Positions 36,718-48,483 of a DNA stretch of 64,000 nucleotides are shown one piece after another. The notes below the pieces were generated by a model. That model had not been told where the DNA came from. It did not search any database and was given only the letters and a program-made list of their open reading frames with translations. The stretch is from Populus alba (Eukaryota > Streptophyta > Magnoliopsida > Malpighiales > Salicaceae). A program made the position numbers and the translations under genes. Numbering within the stretch: the stretch's first letter is position 1; each line of letters opens with the position of its first letter. The stretch is taken from NCBI RefSeq assembly GCF_005239225.2, contig NC_133299.1:8250967-8314966 (forward strand). The letters are read 5' to 3'.

Positions 36718-39306
36718 AGAAAGCGCTACCTGCTAATGGAAAGATTGCTAAGGATGCTAAAGAGACTGTTCAAGAATGTGTTTCTGAGTTTATTAGCTTT
36801 ATCACTAGCGAGTAAGTGGTGCTATTTAATTTTATTTAGTTTTTTTCTTTGGTTTGATTTGTGATTGAATTGTTGACTTTGAGGGTTTTGTTTGGTGTAG
36901 AGCAAGTGATAAGTGTCAGCGAGAAAAGAGGAAGACGATAAATGGTGATGATTTGCTTTGGGCTATGGCTACGTTAGGGTTTGAGGATTATATTGATCCT
37001 CTTAAAATTTACCTGTCTCGATACAGAGAGGTGATAATCTATTTCTTATATTTTTTATTTTATTTTTGTACCTGATTTAATGTTATATTTTGCTTGGTGG
37101 TTTAAATTATAAGAAACGGATATGGAATAGGATATGGGAATTTAGTTTTTATTGCTGTTTTGTATTGTTTTTTAGTATGCAAGATAGTGATTTTGTTGCG
37201 ATTTGAGTAAATGATGATTGACTGATGTTTTTGTTGTTATGTGTATGGGGATTGAATGGATGATGCAGATGGAGGTATGTCAATTATTATGTGCTTTTGA
37301 ATTTTCTTGTTTTGGAGTGTTTGGATATATAATGAGATACGGCGTTTGATAGGGTGATACCAAAGGATCTGCGAAGGCTGGAGATACATCTGCTAAAAAG
37401 GATGTTCGCCCTGGTCCAAATGCGCAGGTGAAATGGAGCTATATGTTGCTGAGTTACTGCTATTTCTTATTTTTAGACAATCAACGTACCTCCTTGTCTT
37501 TATTTTATAGTACTAAACCAACCCTATCATAATCATCTTATATTGGGATATTTGTCAAATAAATTTTCCAGATTTCTCATCAAGGTTCTTTCTCACAAGG
37601 TGTTAGTTATGGAAATTCCAATACTCAAGTAAGCACCCTCTCCCTCTCTCTCTCACACACACTGCACAGTGTGCTAATCATTCTTGGAATATTTCTTCTC
37701 ATCTGGACATTACATTAATGTAAGCATAACATTATCCTTGAGGAACACAATTTAATTTTAATAGGAAATAGGTTTTTTTTTCTTGGGTGGTAAAGATTAC
37801 TTCATTACAGCTAGGAAATCAAGCTAGGTTGGATACTTAACTTCCTTTGTAAATTAACATCAGCGTACCTAAGAAATTATCCTTCCTTCTCTGTGAAAGG
37901 ATTTGCTTTATATCATTAAATGTATGGGATAGTCAATTATTGTGGAATAACTGTTTTCCAGTTTTTATATTGGCAAATAATTGACTGAACTATTTGCTAG
38001 CTACATGTCAACATGTCACGCACATCTATTCAGATACACCTGGTTGCTAGATTAGGGCCCTGGAAAGGTTATGCATATGTGTGCCAGCTTTGGTTTGCAA
38101 GCCTAAGGTCTTTGTTATTGAACTGTTGAATTATTCTGTCTTGCATATGGGGATATATCTTTATCAAGGGGATTGTAGCATTGTTCCATCCAAATGACAC
38201 CACCTTGCTTCCTTATTCTGTTATATATGGTGCTACCATTCCATGCCACCAGTGCGTTTCCTGCCTTCTGCGGTTATTGCTGCTGACACTATCACCATCC
38301 AATGCCATATGCCATCAGCATTGCTACCATGAAGTTTTCAGTGCCACCATCATCTTTTCTGCCTTTATTTGACCGCTATACAAAACAGTTACCATCACCA
38401 CTATACTGTACAAATCATCAACTTTCATGCAGTTGCCACTGTTATAGCGTATCAATTTCCATCAACACCCTATACCATGCGATATGTCATTGCTGTCATC
38501 CCCTCTAAATTTTTAATAGTTTTATAGTAAAGTAACATAAACTCAAATCTATAGCAATCCAAACAATAGGATAGATTAAGCTGTGCTCTTATTAACTCCA
38601 AACGAGTCCCAAGATGTAAATTGACCCCCATTGGGTTCTGGGTGGTTGAGTGTGATCTGTAGTTAGTGCAACTATACAGCTCTAGAGGCTAGCTACTAGA
38701 GATTAAATGGTTTTCAATTAGTCATTGTGGTTTTAATTATTTGAGACATGATGAGAGATGGACTTATTTCATCTTAAATCTTTCCTGTTTAAGTTAAAGT
38801 GTACTGAAATATAATGTGAACAAGAGGAACTGGAATTTCAGACTTTCTGATATGTTCCTGTTCATTGACAATTATGTGAAGAGTGATTCTGAATTTGATA
38901 TGCACGCCCAACCCTAATTTTTGTGTGAATGTGTTCAAAATCCCACACATACTCTGGCACTTCTGTCATGTGCAGAGCATGGGATGGGGGTGGGTGTTTT
39001 GGATTTGATTTTGTTTTTAGCCAGGATTCACTATTTGAACTGTTACTCGTCATCTTTTCCTTCAATTGTCATTTCTAAATTGTTTTGATAGTAAACTCTT
39101 TGAACTTTATACTCTCTTTTTTTCTTAGCATTCTTGGTTGGTTGCATCTCCATGTAATCCTAGAGTGATTTGGTTGATGGAACTAAAAGAGTTATCGCTA
39201 CATAACAAATTCCCCTTTCATTTCATAGTCTAGTATTTTTTTACTAGACTTCTCTAAATGTTTGCAGGCTCCGCACATGATGGTCCCTATGCAAAGCAAC
39301 GAGTAG
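36588..39306 (+). CDS. NF-YB: nuclear factor Y subunit B (NF-YB8/10-like)
   Basis: Histone-fold subunit of the trimeric CCAAT-binding factor NF-Y. It pairs with NF-YC in the cytoplasm or nucleus, then binds NF-YA and DNA. Six exons: 36588-36811, 36901-37030, a micro-exon 37269-37274, 37353-37427, 37572-37628 and 39268-39306, total 531 nt, 176 aa, all GT-AG. The conserved domain covers residues 28-118: '[18 protein letters not shown]', '[10 protein letters not shown]', 'CVSEFISF', '[17 protein letters not shown]', '[15 protein letters not shown]'. The 'KIAKDAKE' segment is of the non-LEC1 type, since LEC1 has Asp at the diagnostic site. The tail is Gln/Asn/Gly-rich and ends '[10 protein letters not shown]'. 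The protein is close to Arabidopsis NF-YB8 and NF-YB10. NF-YB8 (At2g37060) is next to At2g37050 in Arabidopsis, as this gene is next to its kinase neighbour here. Confidence 0.93.
37269..37274 (+). other. 6-nt micro-exon of NF-YB
   Basis: Two codons, ATGGAG (Met-Glu), between 'gatgcag' and 'gtatgt'. They supply the 'ME' of the 'SRYREMEGDTK' stretch that is conserved in NF-YB proteins, which is why I accept so small an exon. Skipping it would keep the frame and delete only two residues. Confidence 0.8.
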
Positions 39307-39309
39307 ATA

Positions 39310-39890
39310 TGTGCTCTTTTACAATGAATTCTGTCATTTAGAAGGTATTGAATTTCTCATCCAGTTCCTAGAACCAATAGTGTTTCAAAACATAAAACAT
39401 TGGTATGGTGTAAGCACTGACAGCTTGAGTGGTTTTTATTCACTTGTTGTATCCTGGGTTGTTTCCAGTAAGATTTGTATAATTCGGGTATCTGTCGGAG
39501 GTAGAATGACACTTGAAGCATTGTAAATGATGGGAACTTGTAACTTGTGTCTTGATTTTTAGACTGGGTGCTTGGCAAGGGTATGCCACTCTGTTCTTAT
39601 ATATAAAACTGGGGCATCTTTTAATGATGCAGTCATACTATGTTAATGCTATAATTAGTTTAAACGGTTAAAGAAGACTGGAATGTTTCCAATTTCTTTA
39701 CTTTTATCACAAGCTGGAAAAGAAAAGAAAATGCAAGGATGAATGGACTCGAATAACATCTAGATTTCAACTGGTGTGACTTTAACTTTGGCCTTGTGGT
39801 AAAACTTGCTGTGTTCATCTGTGCATGATCTTTTGCGTGTTCTGGATATCTTCTAGTGGATTCAAATGATTGTGAATCATTAATAGCCAG
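39310..39890 (+). other. NF-YB 3' UTR and flank
   Basis: Moderately complex sequence with no coding support, the likely 3' UTR. I see no canonical AATAAA. Confidence 0.4.
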
Positions 39891-41575
39891 AGAGACAACG
39901 TTTTAAATCTCCGATATTTTTTGTGAAATCGCGATCCCCATAACAATCACGAAACAACAGTCACGTTCATGGATCACAGATCGCTGTACTGTTGTCATAT
40001 ATATATTTACAACTTTTTAAAATTTGCTAAATATATACTGTAATTATCTTGCAATTGTAAAAATATATAAACAATAAATTATAACAATGAGAAAGTTGAG
40101 AGATTATGAAAAAGGAATTTGAATATGAAAAGCTAGTGTTTTGGTAAGTTAGCACATTTTAAAAAATTATTTTTTAAAATAACGCAAGTGCAAGAATAAT
40201 AAGAAAGTCGCAATTGATATCTGCGGTATGCTAGTTGCCTCTGTGATAGCGTGTCTTCAAATGGTTCAAGTGATTTTTCTAACATAGATGGTACAAGGGA
40301 TTTTTTTAATAAAAACATCCTGAGGCAGGCTATTTTGTCATCAACTCTGTCAAAGAAAAAAAAAACAATTCACATAATCATAAATAATTAATTTCTTAGC
40401 ATCAAAATACAGTTCATATATAAAATTTAGACGGAGAATTAATATAACATAATATTTTATTAAAAATTAAATTAACTATACTTTTATTTATAATTTTTAT
40501 AACATATAATTATATCTAATAATTTTCCTAGCTTGTAGAAGGGTTTGAAACATTCGTTTATTAGTATGGAGCATCATCCTAACTCGTCCAACTTAAAGAC
40601 GAGTTTGTAATATTCATGTAGGTGTGAGGAAGACCAATAACATCCTCGCTCATAGATGAACTTGGGACATTCATGCATGGGCTTGGACGGTTGTGGACGG
40701 ACCAACATCCACACACTCCTATTATAAGCAATCTCATCTTCTACTAATATAGTTTCAAGACGCGCAACCTCTCCAACCTCATGAAATTCACTATGACATA
40801 AAATTAAGTATAGTGTTGGCCATAATGTCTCTTCTAATTGACATCTTCATAGATAGTCGTTGTTTTCCGAGCTTCCCATATCAAGTAATTAATCTAGATA
40901 CATACATTAAAAACTAATTACTAGTCATCATTCATAATAAAATTAATCTAGTATTTAATAAATATAAAACAATATTGCATACCAATCGATTACGTCTTGG
41001 ATATTAGGGGCATATTGCATTAGATTTCATGGATGCCTTGGGAAACGTGACAAGGTCGATGTAATGAAACGACATGTAATGAACAGAGACCATGTCATGT
41101 AGACATCTATATCAATCGTTAGATATCACCCCTCAAAAACATGATCTCTCCCAGCATCTCAAATATCAAATGTAAAATGCATGAATTATCAACCAGTTTC
41201 TCTCACGCCTACCTTAGTGACTAATATTGTGCAACTTATCTCTGGTATCAACATATCTAAAATATGCTGAGATAGTCCAAACCGATGCATTACCCAATTT
41301 AGACAATGTATCTTAACAATGTCAAAGCAGTCCGACAAGACTTATGCTAACCAAATGTCAGATCCCTCACGACATATTGGCAAAAATAAAAGTATTAAGT
41401 CCCTAATCAATGCTAATTTTAAAATCAAATGGGAAGTTGATTATTGCTTTCTTCTATTAAGATGAAACTCAAAATAAAAGAGTTATACCATTCCGTTCTA
41501 GCTTAGCTTTTTATAAAGAAATCTTATCATTGCTCTTTTCTTCTCTTGGATTGGACATATCTAAACTACCCCTTA
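39891..41575. other. intergenic DNA
   Basis: AT-rich with small GC-richer islands (about 39890-40000 and 40540-40720). No gene, LTR pair or known repeat is recognisable. Confidence 0.4.
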
Positions 41576-42050
41576 GTTTGGGTTGGGTGTTAAAAAAACC
41601 CTGATTTAACTAGATTTCACTAAATCTACCTAGAAAGTCTACCCACGACTTGGTCAACTTTTTATTATATATTTTTTTGTAAAGCAATGTCGTTTTGATA
41701 TTTGTTTTATTAAAAAAAAATAACCTAAATTAATTTGCAAAATTCATGACTTAAGTTTTGCTTTATGTCAATCCAAGATTGAGTTTAATAACTATGTGTT
41801 ATAAAGTAAAAGGCGTGTTGTATTATTTATAATAAGCTTAATACTAGATTATTGATTGCGCTATGTTGTGGGTTGAATCCATTTTTTTTAATGTAAAAAA
41901 AAATCATGTATTGTTAGTGTGTTTTGTATCAGGAAACATTTTTTTAATTATATAAGGATTGACCTGATATAACTTGGTTGACTTGATAAATCTAAAAAAA
42001 ACCTAGACGACCAATAAAAATATAGTTTGACTAGAAAAATATCAAGATGA

Positions 42051-42126
42051 CATCTTTTTTTTAATATTGAAACGACAACATATTATATCATCTTTTTTTT
42101 AATATTGAAACGACAACATATTATAT
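42051..42126 (+). repeat. exact 38-bp tandem duplication
   Basis: 42051-42088 and 42089-42126 are identical 38-bp copies, each starting 'catctttttttt' and containing 'gaaacgacaac'. They sit at the left edge of the tandem array that follows. Confidence 0.95.
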
Positions 42127-42129
42127 CGA

Positions 42130-42860
42130 CTCATATAAACTCGGGTTAACTTGGAAAATCCTTAACTTAGATCATGAGACCTTGATAACCCTGTTAAATA
42201 GCAAATAAAAAAAAATATTAAATCCAATTCTTAATTAATCCAATGTTGAATAATGAAATTAAAAACAAAATCCAACAAAAAAAAAACAACCATGATTAAT
42301 ATATTAAACCTAGGTTGTGAGATCAAGATAACTCCATATAAAACAAATCATAATAAATTATGAAGTTCAATTCTTAATTAACTCAATGTTGAATGATGAG
42401 ATTAAACAAATAACACAAAAAACCACCCTAGTAAACCAAACAACTCAATATTTAATGATAAAATTGAAAAAAAATACTCAACTAAAAAGAAACAAAAAAA
42501 CCCCAAGTCAATAGGCCTAACCCGTGACACGAGTCATAAAATAATAATAACTCTATAAAAAAAAAAAATTATGAAATCAAATTCTTCATCAATTCAATGT
42601 TGAAAAATTAAATTGATAAAAAATTAAATAAAAAAGAGGATAAAAAATAACATAAGTCAATCTACCAAAACCCTGATAAGAAGACGGTGATAACACTATA
42701 GAAAACAAATAAAAAAGATTATAAAATCTAATTTTTAATAAACTTAATGTTTAAGAATGAAATTAAAAAAATATAAAGTTTAATAAAAAAAAATTATAAA
42801 TTTTAATTTTTAATTAAATCAATATTAAAGAATGAAGTTTAGAAGTTACTCATGTCTAAT
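42130..42860. repeat. second ~150-bp tandem repeat array
   Basis: Four to five degenerate units of the family at 11690-12670, with the same order of motifs ('gagaccttgataacc', 'aattcttaatt', 'caatgttgaa.gatgagatta'). It reaches to within about 70 bases of the first recognisable exon of the UPL pseudogene. Confidence 0.65.
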
Positions 42861-42929
42861 TAGAAAATATCAATCATCTTGTAATCTAGCTAATATCTTG
42901 CTAATAGCATTCCTTGGATAATTTGGCAG

Positions 42930-45900
42930 CTTCTTGGCTGGAGTTCTTACTCGTAAAGATCACCATGTGCTGATGTTAGCCCTGCAAATTACCGAGACAA
43001 TTCTGCAAAAGCTTCCAGATGTTTTTGTGAACTCTTTCATCAAGGAAGGTGTCTTTTTTGCCATTGATGGCCTTCTTGTGCCTGAAAAATGTTCGCAATT
43101 GATCTTCCCGGTGTGCAATGGAATCCATCTGCCACTCAATTCTAATCAAAAGTCTTCTTCAAAAGTAGTCATGAGATGTTTATGTTATGCTTTTGATACT
43201 GGGCAGTCTCTTTCAGCCTCGGAGACGGGAACATGCAAGCTTGAAAAAGATAGTATAGAAAATCTTGCAAAGCATATAAGAATTAGTTACTTTGCTTTAG
43301 AATCATGCGACTCTGAGAAAGGATTGACAGATATCCTTCAAAAGCTCAGAGCTCTTTCTGCTGAATTGAGTGATTTGATGAATATGTCTGTCAAAATTGG
43401 TTCTTGCACCCAGGATGGAGAGAAATGTTACTCTATATTGTGTCAAATCATGGAAAAACTTGATGGAAGAGAACCTGTGTCTACTTTTGAATTTATTGAA
43501 AGTGGGATTGTGAAGATATTAGTGAATTGCTTATTCAATGGAAAATATCTGAGAGAAAAGGTGGAGCCTCAAAGTACATTTGAGGTATTTGCAAGGCTAT
43601 TATCTTCTTCAGACCTATCCGAAGAGTCTCCTTTATCAGCATTAATACAGAAATTGCAGGGTGCGTTATCTTCTTTGGAAAATTTCCCTGTTATTCTGAG
43701 CCATGCATCAAAGTACAGATCCTCATTTGCAATCATTCCTAATGGATGCTGCACGTCTTATCCATGCCTGAGAGTTTGTTTTGTCAGGGGGGAGAGGGCG
43801 AAACATGCCTTTGCAACTACTCTGAAGATCCTGTGACAGTAGATCCTCTTTCTTCTGTGAATACAATTGAAGGATTTCTATCTCCTTAAGTTAGAATAAA
43901 AGGAACTGAACAAATAGAATCAGCTGCTCAAGCTCTGGAGCCAGCAGAAAATGTACAGTTCAAATCACCATCAACTGCAAACCCCAGTGAAGGGGAAAGT
44001 TCAGGACTTATGGAGCCTGATAGCATGGCTTTTGATTTACTAGTAATGCAGATTATGATCTAGTGGTTATTTAATGGTCTTCTGAATAAATGAGAATTCT
44101 GGATAAGTTTCTTTCCCTGCTTTGTTATCTGTTTCTGCGGATTTTGAGCTCCAATTCATTTCCTTTTGCAGGACAATGAAGCCAACCTATCACAGCCTCC
44201 ACCAGAACTAGATGTAAATTTGATACAGAGAAATCGTGATGAAACATTATCAAATGATACTCATATTGTAAGTAAAATTTTCCTTTGCAAGTACATGTGA
44301 TACCAGGTGATATAAAACTCACTTAACTCAGATAAAAGCAGGGTTCTCTCTAATGATTGGTTGTGCATGTATACGCTGGTGCTGATTTACCTGGTGATTT
44401 CTGTATATATAAATATGATTAGATGTTTTATGTTGTACCACCTGTTAGTGGAATAGCAAATGAAATGAATGCAAGCTGCTTCATTTGATTGTTGCTGTCA
44501 TTTTAACTTGCTTATGGCGTGCTTAGACCTTAGTTCAGTGTCTGGTTTTCTTATTAGCTCAAAGATAGTTTGCTGGCCCTTCTCACTGTGACACTGTTAT
44601 ATTCCAGGTCTCAGTGGAGGATATAGTGCCCTATACCAAAACTAGTATTTTACCTAGGACAGCAGTTGGACCGAACTTTGACTCTTTACCAGGCAATACT
44701 CCGGCAAAAAGTTAAAGCAGACCATGAAATTAACAGCACAGCAAAGCTGTGGACTCAAGTACACAACTTGACTTACAGAATAGCTGTGGACACTAGAGAT
44801 GATAATACTCAAGATTGCCCTAGTATGGCTCAAAATTTCTCTATATTAGATCAAGCTGTGGCTTATATGCTGCATCCTGCATTTTTCTCCAGCATGTTTA
44901 ATTGTGAACTCACTTCTGACCTGGATAAGTCTAGTCCTACTAATGATATATTGTTTCTGCTTAAAAGTTTAGAAGGTTTGAACAGGTTTATTTTTCATCT
45001 GATGTCTCATGAAAGAATCCATGCATTTGCTGAAGGGCTGATAGATAATTTGGATAATCTAAGGGTTGCAGCTCGCCCAGTAGCACAGAATGAGTTTGTG
45101 AGCAGTAAGTTGACAGAGAAATTAGAGCAACAGATGCGAGATTCTCTGGCTGTGTCCATAGGTGGCATGCCTGCGTGGTGCAATGAGCTCATGAATTCAT
45201 GCTCCTTTTTACCAAGTGCTGGCAGTTTGTCCCGTAAGAAATTCATAGTTTTACGTGACCAAGTTCTGGAGCCTGCTGCTCAGATGATGGACCGTTATGC
45301 CCATGTTAAAGTACCTATTGAAGTGGTATATAATGAAGAAGTTGGTACTGGTCTTGGTCCGACCTTGGAATTTTATACTCTGTTAGTAAAGAGTTTCAGA
45401 AGTCTGGCATTGGCATGTGGAGGCAGGATCATATTTCATTTCCCACCATCGAGAGCTTGCAGGCAGAATACTCTGGAATTGTGAAGTCTCCATTTGGACT
45501 TTTTCCTCGCCCATGGTCACCTACAGTGGATGCATCTGATGTAGTACAGTGGACAAATTGTAGCCAAGGCTCTTCAAGATGGCAGGGTGCTGGATCTACC
45601 ATTCGCCAAAGTCTTCTATAAGCTTTTTCTTCAGCAGGTATGGACTTGGGAGATTTGATGGCTTCCATGAAAGCTTGTCATTTATTCTTGACCCTGCATA
45701 CTACCCAGTATTTGACTAATTTCATTCTCTTTGGAGGTGTAGGAACTTAATTTGAATGACATCCAGTCCTTTGATCCTGAGCTTGGTAGGACTTTGCTAG
45801 AGTTCCAGGCTCTTGTCAACAGAAAAAAAAATATGGGATTAGTCATCGTAGAAAACTCATCTTTCTACTCAAGATGGATGCTTTTGGAACACTAGAATCG

Positions 45901-47434
45901 AGGATCTCTGTCTTGACTTTACTCTTCCTGGGTACGCTGATTACATTCTTAGTTTTGATGAAGATCACAAAATTGTAAGGCATTGCTAAATATGATCTCA
46001 TATATTTCTCCTCAGTTATTAATGCTTTGGGTAGAAAATTATGACACTCTATTCATGTTATGCGCTTAGGTGAATATGGGTAACTTGGAGGTGTATGTTT
46101 CTCACATTGTGGACGCTACTATACACACAGGAATTTCCAGACAAGTTGAAGCATTCAAGTCTGGATTAACCAGGTCTGCTCCAAATGTTTGTTTGAACTC
46201 CAATAACTCCTCAAGAATAGTGAGAACTCTATGAAGAGAATAGGGTTTGACTCTTTTATCTGTTACCCATAGTAATACAGCATGTATTGTCCCCTGAATA
46301 ATATGAAAAACGAATTTAGAATGGTGTTCTTAGGCCCTTCTTTCCACTATCCTAGGAGATTTAAAGGGCATTTGGAAATCTTTGGGTGGCTATATAATAG
46401 CCTGAATCTTTTGTTTTCCTTTGAAGCTTTATAGTTTAATCACATAATATTTACTCATTCCCGCTCTGTGCAGAGATGACTTACTATGTTGTTAACCTTA
46501 TTCTGATTCTTGTAGTTCTCATCTCCTTAAGTTGCTACAATTTTTCAATGTGTGTCTTTAATCTCAATTAACTTGATTATTAATTTCTAACTATTTTGTA
46601 GTACTTTAACTTTCAGGTTTTTCCAATTAAACATCTTATGATTTTTACTGAGGAGGAACTTGAGCGTTTGCTGTGTGGAGAACGTGATTTTTGGGTTGTA
46701 CGTATTAACACTTGATTGATTTGGTCTTTGCTGAGGAATACTGATAATAACGATGACATTATTTTTATTTTTCTATTTATAATTTACTTTGGAGCAGTTC
46801 AATGAGCTTTTGGATCATATCAAGTTTGATCACGGATACACTGCTAGCAGTCCCCTCCTATTGTTAATGTCGGTGCTCTCTCTCTCTCTCTCTCAAATCA
46901 CTTCAAATATTGATCAATCGTTATGGAATTAGTTGCTGAAATCATAAATCAAATCACTTCAGATACTGCTCGCTCGTTATGGAATTGCAGTTACTGGAAA
47001 TCATAAAAGAATTTGAATATGAACAACGACGATTATTTCTACAGTTTGTAACTGGGGCACCTCGGCTACCTACAAGAGGCTCGGCGTCCCTGAATCCAAA
47101 ATTGACCATTGTACGGAAGGTCTGTGACATTGACATTCTCCCTTCCATAGATTACAGTCACTATTCAATCACTTATCCTCTTGGTGCTCTCTACAGCATT
47201 GCAGCAACTGTGAAGATGTGGACCTTCCCAGTGTGATGACTTGTGCCAATTATCTGAAGTTGCCTCCCTACTCGTCGAAAGTAACATTTATTGCCTAAGA
47301 AGCATATGTTTTTATCTTCTCTGTGAATAATGCATACATAAATTTTTTTATGCTTCATATTTTTGCAGGACAAGATGAAGGAGAAACTTCTGTATGCCAT
47401 AACAGAGGGTCAAGGCTCATTCCACCTCTCGTAG
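42930..47434 (+). pseudogene. 5'-truncated UPL4-like HECT E3 ubiquitin ligase pseudogene
   Basis: Derived from the C-terminal half or more of a UPL3/UPL4-type HECT ligase (nearest to UPL4 by recollection). Recognisable coding starts right after an acceptor-like 'ttggcag' at 42929; the N-terminal armadillo region is absent. Lesions: a frameshift at about 43785 after 'CFVRG'; an in-frame TAA at 43887-43889; a possible donor loss (G to A) near 44050; missing sequence before 44650 and at about 45220; a one-base loss near 45382; a further deletion near 45545; another frameshift near 45865. Pieces of the HECT domain follow to the end ('EVVYNEEVGTGLGPTLEFYT', 'EELERLLCGERDFW', 'GAPRLPT'), including the 'TCANYLKLP' segment that holds the catalytic Cys and the usual 'GQGSFHLS' terminus with TAG at 47432-47434. 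Introns are kept, so this is a genomic duplicate, not a retrocopy. Confidence 0.85.
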
Positions 47435-48483
47435 CTTCGCTGGTACATAAACTGGGATTGTGTAATTATTAGACTTGGATGGGGCTGGCTTTCTAACATT
47501 CCATGCACAAATCTCACTGCACAGAGGCCAAACAGTCTTTTAGTTATCGTTTGGCCCTTGAAGATGGTGTCTTGAGATGGGTAACCTGGTGCTAAACGAT
47601 AATTTTCTTGAAATATCTAGATTACAAAAGCATGTGTGACTTTGTTCTGCTTCTTTCATTCAATTTTTTCCATTTCAAGCAGCACTTGTGTTTGAGAAGA
47701 ATGGAAGGAAGAAGATGACAGACCGCATGAGCTCGAGCAGTGATCTTTCCTTGTAAACCTATATTCTGTTTGATCAGAAGGGATCAGAGGAAGGATGGAC
47801 AGGGGAGGAGGGCCTCTACTAGAGAGGGATTGGTGGTGTTCCTCTGATCCTTCCTCACCTGTATCCTCCCTCCCAGTTTGGATGACTTCACACTTCTTTC
47901 ACTGCTTTTGCTTTGTGTTGATCGGCTCTCTTGTTAGCTCAATATTTGGAAGAAGAGGAAGCCATCCATCATTTCTCCCCCCCCCCCCCCCTTCTCTTCA
48001 TCTCCTCCTATCCATCCCTCCTAATGAACATGGCCTTGTATATCTTTATTTAGATGGGCATGTTATAGACTCGTTGATTTTGTGTTTGTATACTTATTTT
48101 TTTTATTAAAAAAAAAGATTTATAAAAAAAACATATTTTAATGGAAGTTAGATGATTGTTAATTTCTTTTCTTTTTCTTTCAAAACATGTAATTTAAGAT
48201 TTTTCTATATGCAAATAGAAAATAATGAACCTAATTTTTTTTAATCTCCATATCTTTTTTTTTTTTTAATTGCATGACCTGTTTTGGGTGGATGATGGAA
48301 AGAAGGAAAAGTCAGAAGGGTCCTTACAAGACACAAGCTTAGTTGTAATTATAGATTGAAAGTGGAGAGTGCTTAGCTTCTTAAGGATGTAATATAGCGA
48401 CGTAGTACATCCTCCTTCCACCCAAACCCAGCCTGAAACTATCTTCCCTCCCCTTTCTCCTCTCAAATGGAACACCACAAGCC
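47435..48483. other. UPL pseudogene 3' flank and HCF152 upstream region
   Basis: The first part is the former UPL 3' UTR. A run of 15 C lies at 47977-47991 and A/T runs at 48090-48270. No gene is supported; the open frame at 47795-48109 lacks any family. The promoter and 5' UTR of the PPR gene must lie in 48270-48483, but I see no clear TATA box. Confidence 0.45.

Noticed and set aside
42930..47434. A functional UPL4-like gene with unusual splicing
   Set aside because: Frameshifts lie inside conserved exon sequence and internal parts of the domain are missing, which splicing cannot repair.
47977..47991. 15-C run as a regulatory G-quadruplex
   Set aside because: A single homopolymer lacks the separate G-tracts of a typical quadruplex and may vary in length through sequencing or slippage.
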